Assembly (NCBI RefSeq): GCF_001543145.1
Contig: NZ_CP014160.1
Span: forward strand, 1,364,001 to 1,428,000
Length of the DNA: 64,000 nt
Direction: 5' to 3'
Source of the DNA: Aerococcus sanguinicola
GTDB lineage: Bacteria > Bacillota > Bacilli > Lactobacillales > Aerococcaceae
The first letter of the stretch is position 1. Every line of letters begins with the position of its first letter. The position numbers and the translations under genes were made by a program. This document shows, piece after piece, positions 32,863-42,265 of this stretch. The notes beneath the pieces were generated by a model. That model did not search any database. It saw only the letters and a list, made by a program, of their open reading frames with translations, and was not told the origin of the DNA.

Positions 32863-33939
32863 TTATCCTTCCTTTTCACGGGTATATTTCTTGACGGTAG
32901 GGATGACTTTCTCACCTAGGAGGTCGATCATGCGGCGGATGTCGTCCATGGGAATGCCGCCAAAGTCGATTTGAGCGGTATAGCGTTGGTTGTTGAAGAG
33001 CTCATGCTGGTAGAGGATTTTATCGATGATAAGCTGGGGGTCGCCCACATTGAGGGAATCCCGGTAGTCCTTACCCTGGGCAAAGAGCCGCTTGTCAAAG
33101 CCAGTGCCATTAGCCTTGCGCATGCCTTCGTCCAAGTGTTTGTAGTAGTTCTTGAAGGCAGTGTCCTGGTCTTCGTGGATGTACATGAGGCCAGAAGTGG
33201 TCACGGGTATGGTTGCTTCGTCAAAGCCTTTCTCATGGAGGACGGACCGGTAAATATCAATGGAATGTTTGAAGTATTCGGAGGATCCGCCTAGGGTCGT
33301 AATATACATAGGGACGCCTTTAAGGCCGGCTTTGATAGCAGAATCTGCGGGGCCACCAACTGCCCGCCAGATGGGGAGGCCTTCTTTAGACCGGGGGAGG
33401 GCCCGGGCTTTATCCAGGCTAGGGCGGAATTGTCCTGACCAGGTGACCTCTTCTTCTTCGTTAATCTGGAGAAGGAGGTCTAATTTCTCTTCGTAGAGGG
33501 CTTCATAATCTTTGAAGTCATAGCCCAAAAGTTCAAACAGCCCGATGCGTGAGGCCCGGCCCGCAACAATTTCCATCCGCCCACCGGACAGTAAATCAAT
33601 GGTCGCCGCATTCTCGTAGACGCGGACGGGGTCTGAGGTGGAAATAATGGTCGCCGCGGAGGCAATGCCAATCGTATTCGTTGCTTGGGCGATGGCAGAG
33701 AGGATGATCATATGAGCTTGGGAGATGAAGTATTCTTGGTGGGATTCTCCTAAGTGGAAGATATCCACCCCAGCATCTTCAGCTAACTGGGCCATCTCGA
33801 TGAATTGTTGGAGCCGGTCTTCGGGACTGACCCAGTCTCCTGTATGGGGATTGGGCATATAGTCACCTAGGCTGTAGAGGCCGAATTCAAGGCCCTGGCT
33901 GCGGTCAATTTGTGGGATGATATGAGGATTGTTTGTCAT
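32863..33939 (-). CDS. LLM class flavin-dependent oxidoreductase (second of pair)
   Basis: This 358-residue TIM-barrel protein of the bacterial luciferase-like group should use reduced FMN and oxygen to oxidise an unknown substrate. Landmarks are GLYSLGDYMPNPHTG at the start, LAEDAGVDIFHLGESHQEYF, TIISTSDPVRVYENAATIDLLSGGR and GRASRIGLFELLGYDFKDYEALYEEKLDLLL. It is clearly a paralogue of the upstream gene, which ends 2 bases before it. Together with the FMN reductase gene it forms a tight three-gene operon divergent from a PNPOx-like flavoprotein gene. Confidence 0.87.
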   Translation of the reverse strand: MTNNPHIIPQIDRSQGLEFGLYSLGDYMPNPHTGDWVSPEDRLQQFIEMAQLAEDAGVDIFHLGESHQEYFISQAHMIILSAIAQATNTIGIASAATIISTSDPVRVYENAATIDLLSGGRMEIVAGRASRIGLFELLGYDFKDYEALYEEKLDLLLQINEEEEVTWSGQFRPSLDKARALPRSKEGLPIWRAVGGPADSAIKAGLKGVPMYITTLGGSSEYFKHSIDIYRSVLHEKGFDEATIPVTTSGLMYIHEDQDTAFKNYYKHLDEGMRKANGTGFDKRLFAQGKDYRDSLNVGDPQLIIDKILYQHELFNNQRYTAQIDFGGIPMDDIRRMIDLLGEKVIPTVKKYTREKEG

Positions 33940-33941
33940 TT

Positions 33942-34991
33942 TTATGCTCCTTTTTGTGTGTATTTCTTCACAACGGGTAGGACCTGCTCAGCGAAGAGGT
34001 CCAGGGTTTGTTTGATACTGTCCATACTTTGGCCGCCAAAGTCAATTTCACCATTGAAACGTTGCTGGCCAAAGAGCTCGTATTGCATGAGTAATTTATC
34101 GATAATGAGCTGGGGCTCACCGACCGTCGTGATGCTCTTAACCGACTGGCCCTGAGCAAAGGCCCGCTTGGAGAAGGGCTGGCCGTTGGTTTTCTTGAAG
34201 CCTGCTTTCAGGTGGGGCCAGAAGTCGCGGTAGGCCTGGTCTGTGCTTTCGCGCAGGAAGAGAAAGCCGCCCGTTTGCACGGGGAGTGTGCTCAGGTCAT
34301 GGCCGTATTCTTCGGCGGCATCACGGAAGACCTGAATCCGCCGCGCATAGGTCTGGGCTGCCCCAGCTAGATGGGCTTGGTAGATGGGCATGCCCAGCTT
34401 GCCAGCTTCATAGGCCGAGGCATCCGAATTGCCGATGCCCCGGTAGATGGGTAGGCTGTCCGCTGCGAAAGTTTCCGGCAGGATGGCTTGGTCCTTAAGC
34501 TCAGGTCGGAAGTCGCCAGACCAAGTGATCCGATCCTTATGCCTCAATTCCCAGAGCAGGCGGATCTTCTCTTCGAAGAGGGCGTCGTAGTCCTTGTAGT
34601 CATAGCCAAAAAGGTCGAATGACCCCACGCGAGAGGCGCGGCCAGCGACAATTTCCATCCGTCCCTTAGAGATTAGGTCAATAGTCGCCGCATCTTCGTA
34701 GACCCGGACGGGATCGAGGACCGAGAGGGTAGTGACGGCTGAGCCAATCTTGATGGACTTTGTTTCCCTAGCAATGGCTGATAAGATAATGAGATTGGAT
34801 TGGGAGACGAAATAATCTTGGTGGGATTCTCCGACCTGGAAGGCATCGAAGCCTGCATCTTCGGCTAATTTGGCGAGTTGAATGATTTCTTCAAGCCGTT
34901 CAGCTGCGCTTAGCTTCTTTCCACTATTTGGATGAGGCAGGTGGTCGCCCAGACTATAGAGGCCCAATTCGAGGCCAGCTTGTTTGGTCAT
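33942..34991 (-). CDS. LLM class flavin-dependent oxidoreductase (first of pair)
   Basis: This 349-residue paralogue of the next gene has the same order of blocks: GLYSLGDHLPHPNSGK, LAEDAGFDAFQVGESHQDYF, TTLSVLDPVRVYEDAATIDLIS and GRASRVGSFDLFGYDYKDYDALFEEKIRLL. Differences are concentrated in the C-terminal half, where substrate contacts lie in this family. The pair could be a heterodimer (as in bacterial luciferase) or two enzymes with different substrates. AAAGGAGC precedes the ATG. It is the first gene of the flavin operon. Confidence 0.87.
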   Translation of the reverse strand: MTKQAGLELGLYSLGDHLPHPNSGKKLSAAERLEEIIQLAKLAEDAGFDAFQVGESHQDYFVSQSNLIILSAIARETKSIKIGSAVTTLSVLDPVRVYEDAATIDLISKGRMEIVAGRASRVGSFDLFGYDYKDYDALFEEKIRLLWELRHKDRITWSGDFRPELKDQAILPETFAADSLPIYRGIGNSDASAYEAGKLGMPIYQAHLAGAAQTYARRIQVFRDAAEEYGHDLSTLPVQTGGFLFLRESTDQAYRDFWPHLKAGFKKTNGQPFSKRAFAQGQSVKSITTVGEPQLIIDKLLMQYELFGQQRFNGEIDFGGQSMDSIKQTLDLFAEQVLPVVKKYTQKGA

Positions 34992-35134
34992 CTGTATGCT
35001 CCTTTCGCTAAATGTTCACTCCCATTATAGGGGAATTTATTTCGAAAGTGAAACGAATAGTTTTGGCCGGAATGATTAGGGAATTGGCAAAGCTTTTGCT
35101 ATAATAAAGAAAACGCTTAAAGGAGTGGTAAATA

Positions 35135-35584
35135 ATGGATGCAACAGAAATTCTAAGAATACTCGAGGAGGATATGGGCGTTGGGATCTTCGCCACCGTC
35201 GATGCTGAGGGGAAACCGCATGCACGTCCCATCCATATTGGCTTAGCTAATGACAAGGGGATCTTCTTCATGACTAGTCCCAAGACGAAGTTTTACGAGC
35301 AGTTATCGGCTAATCCCAACCTAGCCATCGCGGCCTTCCAGACCGATGATTACTTAGTTCAAAGTATCCGCATTGAAGGCAAGGCCCGAGAAATTGGTCG
35401 CGATAAATTGGCAGAGATCTTATCTAATAACCCTTTCGTTGACCAGGTTTATCCTGATCAAACCGACCGCGACGATATCCAGGTCTTCCAGGTCTACGAA
35501 GGCCAAGGCTTCTATCATAGCCTGAGCCAAGGACACAAGTATGTCTTTGAACTTCCTGGCGATGGACCTGCCAGAGACCTCTAG
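35135..35584 (+). CDS. pyridoxamine 5'-phosphate oxidase-like FMN-binding protein
   Basis: This 149-residue split-barrel flavoprotein has the pattern GVGIFATVDAEGKPHARPIHIG, FFMTSPKTKFYEQLSANPNLAIAAF and IRIEGKAREI. Such proteins bind FMN or F420-like cofactors and reduce small molecules. AAAGGAG precedes ATG 35135. It is divergent from the luciferase-like operon (143-bp shared promoter region) and 12 bases upstream of a DASS transporter gene, with which it is probably cotranscribed. The reaction is unknown. Confidence 0.8.
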   Translation: MDATEILRILEEDMGVGIFATVDAEGKPHARPIHIGLANDKGIFFMTSPKTKFYEQLSANPNLAIAAFQTDDYLVQSIRIEGKAREIGRDKLAEILSNNPFVDQVYPDQTDRDDIQVFQVYEGQGFYHSLSQGHKYVFELPGDGPARDL

Positions 35585-35596
35585 GAGGTGGGGACG

Positions 35597-37024
35597 ATGA
35601 CCTCTTCCAACAAAAAGGGCTTGCAGGCCTGGCAGAGCTGGGCCATCATCTTGGCAGTCAGCGCAGGGATTTACTTCTTTCCCTGGCGACCTGGTGATTT
35701 AAGGCCGGAAGCCCTGCATATGCTGGCTATCTTTGTAGGGACTATCTTGGGGATCATCCTCAAGCCCCTACCCATGGGGGCAGTAGCTATGATTGGCTTG
35801 GCAGCAAGTCTTGTGACAGACACGGTGCCGAGTTCAGAGGCTTTTTCCGGTTTTTCATCTAAGAGTGTCTGGTTGGTGGTGATGGCCTTCTTTATCTCTA
35901 AGGCCATCATTAAGTCAGGGCTGGGCCAGCGGATGGCTTACCGCTTTATTCAAGTTTTTGGGAAAACAACCCTGGGCTTGACCTATGCTCTCTTAGGCGT
36001 AGACTTAGTGCTCGGTTCAGCCACACCGTCCTCTACGGCGCGAGCAGGAGGTGTCATGGCACCGATTGCCCAAGCATTGGCCCGGTCTTATGACTCTTAT
36101 CCCCATGAGGCTTCCCGCAAGCGAATTGGGGCCTATCTAATGAATTGCCTCTACCACGGTGATTCGATTGTAGCCATCTTCTTTCTGACGGCAGGCGCGA
36201 CCAAACCACTGGCCCAGGCCATTGCGGCTGATTTTGGGATTGAAATTACTTGGATGAACTGGTTCTTGGGGGCTCTGGTCCCCGGCGCTATCTCGCTTCT
36301 AATAGTTCCCTTAGCTTTTTTGCTCCTATCGCCACCGGAGCTCCGGGCCACTCCCCAGGCTGCACAGATGGCCCAGGAGGAATTGGAAGCCCAGGGGCCC
36401 TTATCCAGGGATGAGAAGTGGACAGGAGCGATTTTTGTCCTGGCTTTAGTGCTTTGGATAACGGGATCCTGGCACTTCCTGGATGCGACTTCAACGGCTG
36501 TATTAGCTGTGGCCTTCTTACTCCTTACAGGGGTCCTATCCTGGCAGGACATCTTAGGGGAGACGGGAGCTTGGAATACCTTGTCCTGGTTTGCGGTTCT
36601 GATGATGATGGCTGAGCAGTTGAACAGTCAAGGCTTTATTCCTTGGTTTAGTGAGCGTGTGGCAGGAGCTCTTGCTGGCTATTCCTGGCAGTGGGTCTTT
36701 GTGGCCCTCTGTCTCTTGTACTTCTACAGCCACTACTTCTTTGCCAGTCTGATTGCCCATGTGACCGCCATGTATCCGGCTTTCTTAGCCGTGGCCTTGG
36801 CTGCCGGAGCCCCTCCCCTCTATGCTGCCTTGATGCTAGCCTATGTCACGAATATTTGTGCCTCGACCACCCACTATGCCAGTGGGCCGGCTTCGATCAT
36901 CTTTGCTACCGGTTATGTGACCCAGGGCGAGTGGTGGCGCAACGGAGCCGTGATGGGGGTTATTTACCTCCTCATTTGGCTTGGTATTGGGAGCCTATGC
37001 TTTAGCCTGATGGGGTGGCTTTAG
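35597..37024 (+). CDS. DASS (SLC13) family anion:Na+ symporter
   Basis: This carrier of about 475 residues has 11-12 membrane segments and should take up di- or tricarboxylates, or sulfate, with sodium. It has the family's substrate/sodium-site loops GSATPSSTARAGGVMAPIA (first half) and NICASTTHYASGPASIIFATG (second half), plus the FSGFSSKSVWLVVMAFFISKA block. I start it at ATG 35597, because AGGAGG at 35583-35588 is 8 bases upstream; a GTG at 35588 is in frame but overlaps that site. It resembles the plant 2-oxoglutarate/malate and bacterial CitT subgroup. PPK2 follows 38 bases later. Confidence 0.87.
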   Translation: MTSSNKKGLQAWQSWAIILAVSAGIYFFPWRPGDLRPEALHMLAIFVGTILGIILKPLPMGAVAMIGLAASLVTDTVPSSEAFSGFSSKSVWLVVMAFFISKAIIKSGLGQRMAYRFIQVFGKTTLGLTYALLGVDLVLGSATPSSTARAGGVMAPIAQALARSYDSYPHEASRKRIGAYLMNCLYHGDSIVAIFFLTAGATKPLAQAIAADFGIEITWMNWFLGALVPGAISLLIVPLAFLLLSPPELRATPQAAQMAQEELEAQGPLSRDEKWTGAIFVLALVLWITGSWHFLDATSTAVLAVAFLLLTGVLSWQDILGETGAWNTLSWFAVLMMMAEQLNSQGFIPWFSERVAGALAGYSWQWVFVALCLLYFYSHYFFASLIAHVTAMYPAFLAVALAAGAPPLYAALMLAYVTNICASTTHYASGPASIIFATGYVTQGEWWRNGAVMGVIYLLIWLGIGSLCFSLMGWL

Positions 37025-37062
37025 TAAGTTGAAGCTTGAATGATTTAATAAGGAGGATACTG

Positions 37063-37929
37063 ATGACACTTGACGACTATAAATTAACGGGGCAAGAGAT
37101 TCATTTGGCCGATTATCCTTGCCATGTTTTATCAAAAGAAGATGATGAGAAGCTTAAGGACAGTCTTTATGAGGACCTGGTGCCTGATCTTGTGGACTGG
37201 CACAACCGGCTGACGGCAGAAGGGACGCGCGGCGTTTTGATCGTCCTCCAAGCCCTGGATGCAGCAGGCAAGGATGAGATAATCCGTTATATCTTCTCCA
37301 CTTTACAGCCCCAGGCCCTTAAGGTGACTTCCTTTCAGAAGCCATCTGATAACGAGAAAGCCCATGACTATCTCTGGCGGATGCATGAGGGCTTGCCTGC
37401 GCGGGGAGAGATTGCCATTCTCAACCGGTCCTATTACGAAGATATTATTGCCCCTCAGATCCACCAGTCCTTAGATTCCGAGGAGCAACCGGAAGAAATT
37501 AAGGCTGACCCTGAACTGATCGAGAAGCGCTATGAACAAATCAAGGGCTTTGAGGACTATCTGACAGCTAATGGCTTTCCTGTTCTAAAACTCTTCTTCA
37601 ATATGTCCAAGGATACCCAACGCGACCGCTTATTGGAGCGAATTGAGAATCCTAAGAAGAATTATGAATTTTCGCTCTCCGATATTGAAGACCGTAAGCA
37701 GTGGGACCACTACCAGGAAGTCTTTGAAGGCATGCTCAACCATACAGCAACGGCAACGGCCCCTTGGTATGTGCTGCCGGCTGACAACCCCTGGCTCTCG
37801 CGCCAGATAGCCACCCAGGCCCTGATCGAGATCTTAGCCCAATTGGATCCTCAATATCCAGAATTTTCGGAGGAGGAGCGAGCAGAAATCAAGAAAGTGG
37901 CGGACCAACTCCGCCGAGGCGAAATCTAA
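37063..37929 (+). CDS. ppk2: polyphosphate kinase 2 family protein
   Basis: This 288-residue P-loop kinase of the PPK2 group uses polyphosphate to phosphorylate nucleotides. It shows the degenerate Walker A VLQALDAAGKDEIIRY, the lid region SFQKPSDNEKAHDYLWRMHEGLP and Walker B/arginine block IAILNRSYYEDIIAPQIH. I start it at ATG 37063, because AAGGAGG at 37050-37056 is 6 bases upstream; a TTG at 37036 is also in frame. It fits the AMP/ADP-phosphorylating PPK2_rel type, though nucleotide preference is not visible from sequence. It may be cotranscribed with the DASS gene. Confidence 0.87.
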   Translation: MTLDDYKLTGQEIHLADYPCHVLSKEDDEKLKDSLYEDLVPDLVDWHNRLTAEGTRGVLIVLQALDAAGKDEIIRYIFSTLQPQALKVTSFQKPSDNEKAHDYLWRMHEGLPARGEIAILNRSYYEDIIAPQIHQSLDSEEQPEEIKADPELIEKRYEQIKGFEDYLTANGFPVLKLFFNMSKDTQRDRLLERIENPKKNYEFSLSDIEDRKQWDHYQEVFEGMLNHTATATAPWYVLPADNPWLSRQIATQALIEILAQLDPQYPEFSEEERAEIKKVADQLRRGEI

Positions 37930-38063
37930 TATAAGTACAATCATTGTATTTTTCAGGAAGAAAATTATGGAAACTGTTACATTTACTTTTACTTAGGCAT
38001 AAGGCCTGGTAAAAGTTAAGAAAATTTAAACGTAATTGATTTTTAAAATCTATGAAAAGCCAA

Positions 38064-38103
38064 TAATAAGGCCCTCATCTTTGAAATGGGGGTCTTATTT
38101 TGT
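38064..38103 (+). terminator. intrinsic terminator between ppk2 and the opuA operon
   Basis: AATAAG...CCCTCAT pairs with ATGGGGG...CTTATT, and TTTTGTT follows. It closes the upstream transcript 55 bases before the opuA gene; an attenuator role cannot be excluded. Confidence 0.7.
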
Positions 38104-38156
38104 TAGGGTGGAATTATGACTGTTACTAGAAAAACCAAAAACAGGGAGGAGAACGA

Positions 38157-39386
38157 ATGAGTTCAGTAAAAATTCGCAATCTCACAAAAATATATGGAAC
38201 GCGCGGCCAAATCGACCGGGCGAAAAAGATGCTTAATGAAGGAAAAACTAAGGAAGAAATTGTTAAAGCAACCGGTGCAACGGTTGGGGTCGACAATGCT
38301 TCCATGGATATCCATGAGGGGGAAACCTTCGTTATCATGGGGCTTTCTGGTTCAGGGAAGTCCACTCTCTTACGGATGATCAACCGTTTGATCGAACCAA
38401 CTTCAGGTTCCGTTGAAATCGATGGGGACGATTTGACAAAAATTTCAGCAGAAGAATTGCGCGAAGTGCGTCGTAAGAAGGTCAGCATGGTCTTCCAAAA
38501 CTTCGCCCTCTTCCCTCATATGACCCTCCAAGAAAATACTGAATACGGCTTGGCCGTCCAAGGTGTCGACAAGGAAGAACGTCGTAAGGTTGCTGAAAAA
38601 GCCCTTGCCAATGCGGGCTTAGCGGAATACAAGGACCAGTATCCTGACCAATTATCTGGTGGGATGCAGCAGCGGGTTGGTTTAGCTCGGGCCTTGGCCA
38701 ATGACCCTGAAATTCTCTTGATGGATGAGGCCTTCTCAGCCTTGGACCCGCTCATTCGTCGCGATATGCAAGATGAACTCGTTGATCTCCAAGAACGGGT
38801 GAATAAGACCATTATCTTCATCACCCACGACTTGGATGAAGCCCTCCGTATCGGTGACCGGATCGCCTTAATGCGGAATGGTGAAGTCGTTCAAGTCGGA
38901 ACCGGTGAAGAAATCTTAACGAATCCAGCCAACGACTATGTGGAACGCTTCGTTGAGAGTGTGGATCGTTCCAAGGTTATTACTGCTGAGAATGCCATGA
39001 AACGCCCTGAGTTCGTGATTAATATGGACCGCGAAGGCTTGCGTGTGGCCCTCAGACGGATGCAAGAGGAAGATATCTCACAAATTATGGTTCGGGACGA
39101 TTCCCAACGCTTACGCGGTTACATCCACGATGGGGAAGCCTTAGCTTATATCCGCAAGCAAAACCAAGCAGGCAAAGACCTGAACCTAGAAGACATCCTG
39201 CATACCGACGTGCCTGTCATTGCGCCGGATGCCACCATCAATGAAACCTTCGATGCCTTACAAGGGGCGTCGCTACCGGTATCGGTTGTCGATGAGAATG
39301 GCCGTTGGTTAGGGATTATTAACCGCCGGATGATTATCGATATTCTCTCATCAAGTGACTATGAAGGAGGTCCAGTAGATGAATAA
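38157..39386 (+). CDS. opuAA: glycine betaine/proline ABC transporter ATP-binding protein with CBS domains
   Basis: This 409-residue ATPase belongs to an osmoprotectant uptake system. It starts with the OpuA-type helical extension (residues 1-45), then Walker [10 protein letters not shown], signature [15 protein letters not shown], Walker [13 protein letters not shown] and switch His ITHDLDEA. The C-terminus (about 275-405) holds a pair of CBS domains. In OpuA-type transporters these sense ionic strength or c-di-AMP; that function is inferred here. AGGAGA precedes ATG 38157. It overlaps the permease gene by 8 bases. Confidence 0.93.
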   Translation: MSSVKIRNLTKIYGTRGQIDRAKKMLNEGKTKEEIVKATGATVGVDNASMDIHEGETFVIMGLSGSGKSTLLRMINRLIEPTSGSVEIDGDDLTKISAEELREVRRKKVSMVFQNFALFPHMTLQENTEYGLAVQGVDKEERRKVAEKALANAGLAEYKDQYPDQLSGGMQQRVGLARALANDPEILLMDEAFSALDPLIRRDMQDELVDLQERVNKTIIFITHDLDEALRIGDRIALMRNGEVVQVGTGEEILTNPANDYVERFVESVDRSKVITAENAMKRPEFVINMDREGLRVALRRMQEEDISQIMVRDDSQRLRGYIHDGEALAYIRKQNQAGKDLNLEDILHTDVPVIAPDATINETFDALQGASLPVSVVDENGRWLGIINRRMIIDILSSSDYEGGPVDE

Positions 39387-40236
39387 ACTTGCCTTATTTC
39401 CCTTAGACCAACTCCCAGTGGCCGATTGGGTGGAAGGAGCGACTGAATGGATTACGAATACCTTTAGTGGTCTCTTCGATGTCCTCCAATCCCTCGGTTC
39501 TACTGTGATGGACGGCTTAACCGGCCTTTTGATGATGATTCCACCAGCTATCTTCATCATTGCCCTAGCTGTTCTAGCTTACTTTATTTCCCATAAGAGC
39601 TGGTCACTGCCAAGCTTTGTCCTGATTGGCTTAGGTTACATCCTCAACCAAGGACTCTGGTCTGACTTAATGAATACAGTTACCCTGGTCCTTGTATCCA
39701 GTCTGGTTTCAGTGGTGATTGGGGTACCTCTGGGGATCCTTGCGTCCAAGTATGATCCTGTACAAAAGGTTCTCAAACCTATCCTTGACTTCATGCAGAC
39801 CATGCCGGCCTTCGTTTACCTCATCCCAGCTGTTGCCTTCTTCGGGATTGGGACTGTGCCAGGCGTCTTCGCCTCAGTAATCTTCGCCCTCCCACCAACC
39901 GTGCGGATGACTAATTTAGGGATCCGTCAAGTCCCTGAAGACCTGGATGAAGCAGCTGAAGCTTTCGGTTCGACCCCATCACAAAAGCTTTTCCAAGTGG
40001 AATTACCGATTGCTAAATCAACCATTATGGCAGGGGTTAACCAAACTGTAATGCTAGCCCTCTCCATGGTGGTAACGGGTTCCATGATCGGGGCACCTGG
40101 TCTCGGCCGGATCGTCCTATCTTCCTTACAGAGAGCCCAAGTGGGGACAGGCTTCGTGGCCGGTCTCGGGATTGTTATCCTGGCGATCATTATCGACCGC
40201 TTGACCCTCTTTGCAACTGAAGACAAGCGTAAATAA
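39379..40236 (+). CDS. opuAB: glycine betaine ABC transporter permease
   Basis: This 285-residue permease has about six to seven membrane segments, the first after an amphipathic N-terminus. It has the ProW/OpuAB blocks [40 protein letters not shown] and the EAA-loop region [33 protein letters not shown], which contacts the ATPase. It overlaps the ATPase gene and is followed 21 bases later by a separate binding-protein gene. In lactococcal OpuA the binding domain is fused to the permease; here it is not. Confidence 0.92.
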   Translation: MNKLALFPLDQLPVADWVEGATEWITNTFSGLFDVLQSLGSTVMDGLTGLLMMIPPAIFIIALAVLAYFISHKSWSLPSFVLIGLGYILNQGLWSDLMNTVTLVLVSSLVSVVIGVPLGILASKYDPVQKVLKPILDFMQTMPAFVYLIPAVAFFGIGTVPGVFASVIFALPPTVRMTNLGIRQVPEDLDEAAEAFGSTPSQKLFQVELPIAKSTIMAGVNQTVMLALSMVVTGSMIGAPGLGRIVLSSLQRAQVGTGFVAGLGIVILAIIIDRLTLFATEDKRK

Positions 40237-40257
40237 GAATAGGAGGCAGATACGATT

Positions 40258-41133
40258 ATGAAGAAAATTATACTTGGCATCGTGGCTGTCCTAGGTCTTG
40301 TACTTAGCTTGGGCAGTCCAGGCGCCTTCCGTTCCTCACTCTTCTCTGGGGGCGGCTCTTCCAATGGCGAATCCATTACCCTCTCCTATGTCGAGTGGGA
40401 TACAGAAGTGGCTTCAACTAATGTGATTGCTGAAGTCCTCCGCCGGGAAGGTTATGATGTGACCATTACCCCCCTAGACAATGCCATTATGTGGAGTGCT
40501 GTGGCAACTGGTGAAGCTGATGGGATGGTTGGGGCATGGCTCCCACAAACCCACGGCCCACAGTTCGACCAGTATGGCGACCAAATGGAAGACCTCGGTC
40601 CTAACCTTGAAGGGGCTAAGATCGGGATGGTTGTTCCTGAATATATGGATGTTAATAGCATTGAAGACCTTTCAAGCGAAGCTGATTCTGTCATTACCGG
40701 GATCGAGCCTGGTGCTAGGGTGGTTGCGGCGACAGAAGATGCTGTGGCCCAATACCCTAACCTATCCGATTGGACTGTTGAGACCTCTTCTTCCGGTGCC
40801 ATGACCACTGCTTTAGGTCAAGCTATTTCGAACGAAGAAGAAATTGTCGTAACGGGTTGGTCCCCTCACTGGAAATTCCAAGCCTATGACTTGAAATATC
40901 TTGAAGATCCTAAGGGCGTCTATGGGGGCGAAGAAACGATCAATACCATGGTTCGCCAAGGTTTCAAGGGAGACCACCCACGGGCCTATCAAATTCTCGA
41001 CCAATTCAATTGGAGCTTGGATGATATGGAAAGCGTCATGTTAGAAATCTCTAACGGAAAAGACCCACAACAAGCAGCGATTGAGTGGATCGACGCCAAT
41101 CCAGATAAAGTGGAAGAATGGTTAGCAGAATAG
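40258..41133 (+). CDS. opuAC: glycine betaine substrate-binding protein (first)
   Basis: This 291-residue OpuAC/ProX-type binding protein starts with a hydrophobic segment (residues 3-20) after MKK but has no lipobox cysteine, so it is likely to be membrane-anchored or secreted rather than a lipoprotein. Conserved stretches include YVEWDTEVASTNVIAEVL, GMVGAWLPQTHGP and VVTGWSPHWKFQAYDLKYLEDP, which contain the Trp residues that usually cage the quaternary amine. AGGAGG precedes ATG 40258. A closely related second copy follows, separated by a short hairpin. Confidence 0.9.
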   Translation: MKKIILGIVAVLGLVLSLGSPGAFRSSLFSGGGSSNGESITLSYVEWDTEVASTNVIAEVLRREGYDVTITPLDNAIMWSAVATGEADGMVGAWLPQTHGPQFDQYGDQMEDLGPNLEGAKIGMVVPEYMDVNSIEDLSSEADSVITGIEPGARVVAATEDAVAQYPNLSDWTVETSSSGAMTTALGQAISNEEEIVVTGWSPHWKFQAYDLKYLEDPKGVYGGEETINTMVRQGFKGDHPRAYQILDQFNWSLDDMESVMLEISNGKDPQQAAIEWIDANPDKVEEWLAE

Positions 41134-41162
41134 AAAGCTTTAGCTATTCTATTAATTGTTTT
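41128..41162 (+). terminator. hairpin with T run between the two binding-protein genes
   Basis: AGAATAG pairs with CTATTCT around an AAAGCTTTAG loop region, followed by ATTAATTGTTTTTT. It could act as a partial terminator that sets the ratio of the two binding proteins. Confidence 0.5.
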
Positions 41163-41229
41163 TTACCGCTTAAGACTAACTGTCTCAAGACCTCTTAGCC
41201 TTTAAGAAGGAGTTAAAAAACAAGTCATG

Positions 41230-42105
41230 ATGAAAAAAATACTATTAGCTTTAACCGCCTTGGTCGGCTTAGTCTTCACTTTGGGGAGTGAGGGGGCCTA
41301 TGAGTCCTCGCTACTTAATGGTAATTTCTTTTCCGACAAAGAAGAATTAGAATTGGTCTATGTCCAATGGGATACGGAGATTGCTTCGACCCATGTCATC
41401 GCCAATGTCTTAGAAGAAGCAGGCTACCAAGTCAAGATGACCTCAGCTGATGTGCCTGTGATGTGGGCCTCTCTAGCTTCGGGTGATGTAGACGGCATGG
41501 TAGCTGCCTGGCTGCCGCAAACCCATGGCTCTTACTTTGAGGAGTTTGGCGACCAGATGGAAGATTTGGGCCCCAATCTCAGAGGAGCCAAGATTGGCTT
41601 AGTCGTTCCTGCTTATATGCCAGTCTCTAGCATTGCTGACTTAAGTTCTGAAGCTGGTTCAACCATTACCGGGATTGAACCAGGGACAGGAGCCGTAATG
41701 GCCGCAGAGCGAGCCTTGGAGACCTATCCTAATCTCAGCCAGTGGCAGATGGAAACGGCCTCAACAGGGGCGATGACGACAGCTCTTGGCCAGGCTATTG
41801 ACCGGGAAGAGGAAATTGTCGTTACCGGTTGGTCGCCCCACTGGAAGTTCCAAAGCTATGACCTAAAATACTTGGAAGATCCAGAAGGGGTCTTCGGTGG
41901 TGAAGAGACCATCAATACTATGGTCCGCTTTGGCTTGGAAGAAGACCACCCGCGTGCCTATCAGATTCTGGATCGTTTCGAATGGGATCTGGAAGATATG
42001 GAGACCGTGATGCTGGATATTGCAGATGGGACAGACCCTAAGCAAGCAGCTAAGAAGTGGGTTGACGCTAACCGCGACAAGGTGGATGCTTGGTTAGCTG
42101 AATAA
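41230..42105 (+). CDS. glycine betaine substrate-binding protein (second, paralogue)
   Basis: This 291-residue paralogue of the preceding gene shares its layout: N-terminal hydrophobic segment without lipobox Cys, YVQWDTEIASTHVIANVL, GMVAAWLPQTHGS, GAKIGLVVPAYMPVSSIADLSSEAGS and VVTGWSPHWKFQSYDLKYLEDP. Likely ligand residues are kept, while other surface positions differ, so it may bind a related osmolyte such as carnitine or choline. Two adjacent ATGs (41227 and 41230) follow AAGGAG at 41207-41212. A bidirectional terminator closes the operon. Confidence 0.88.
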   Translation: MKKILLALTALVGLVFTLGSEGAYESSLLNGNFFSDKEELELVYVQWDTEIASTHVIANVLEEAGYQVKMTSADVPVMWASLASGDVDGMVAAWLPQTHGSYFEEFGDQMEDLGPNLRGAKIGLVVPAYMPVSSIADLSSEAGSTITGIEPGTGAVMAAERALETYPNLSQWQMETASTGAMTTALGQAIDREEEIVVTGWSPHWKFQSYDLKYLEDPEGVFGGEETINTMVRFGLEEDHPRAYQILDRFEWDLEDMETVMLDIADGTDPKQAAKKWVDANRDKVDAWLAE

Positions 42106-42211
42106 AGATGGGATTGTTGAGTATAGCTTATGCTCCTGCTCAGCTAAATTGCTTGACCAGTCTTATGGTGTCAGCAATCTAAAAAAATAAATAGATTAAT
42201 GCAGCTACTAA

Positions 42212-42258
42212 AAAAATGCCTCAAGCGAAGGGAGTCCTTCGGCTTGAGGCATTTTTAA
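42212..42258. terminator. bidirectional terminator between opuA and siderophore operons
   Basis: AAAAATGCCTCAAGC (42212-42226) pairs with GCTTGAGGCATTTTT (42242-42256), the stem continuing inward as CGAAGG/CCTTCG, between convergent genes. Confidence 0.9.
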
Positions 42259-42265
42259 TTTGATA

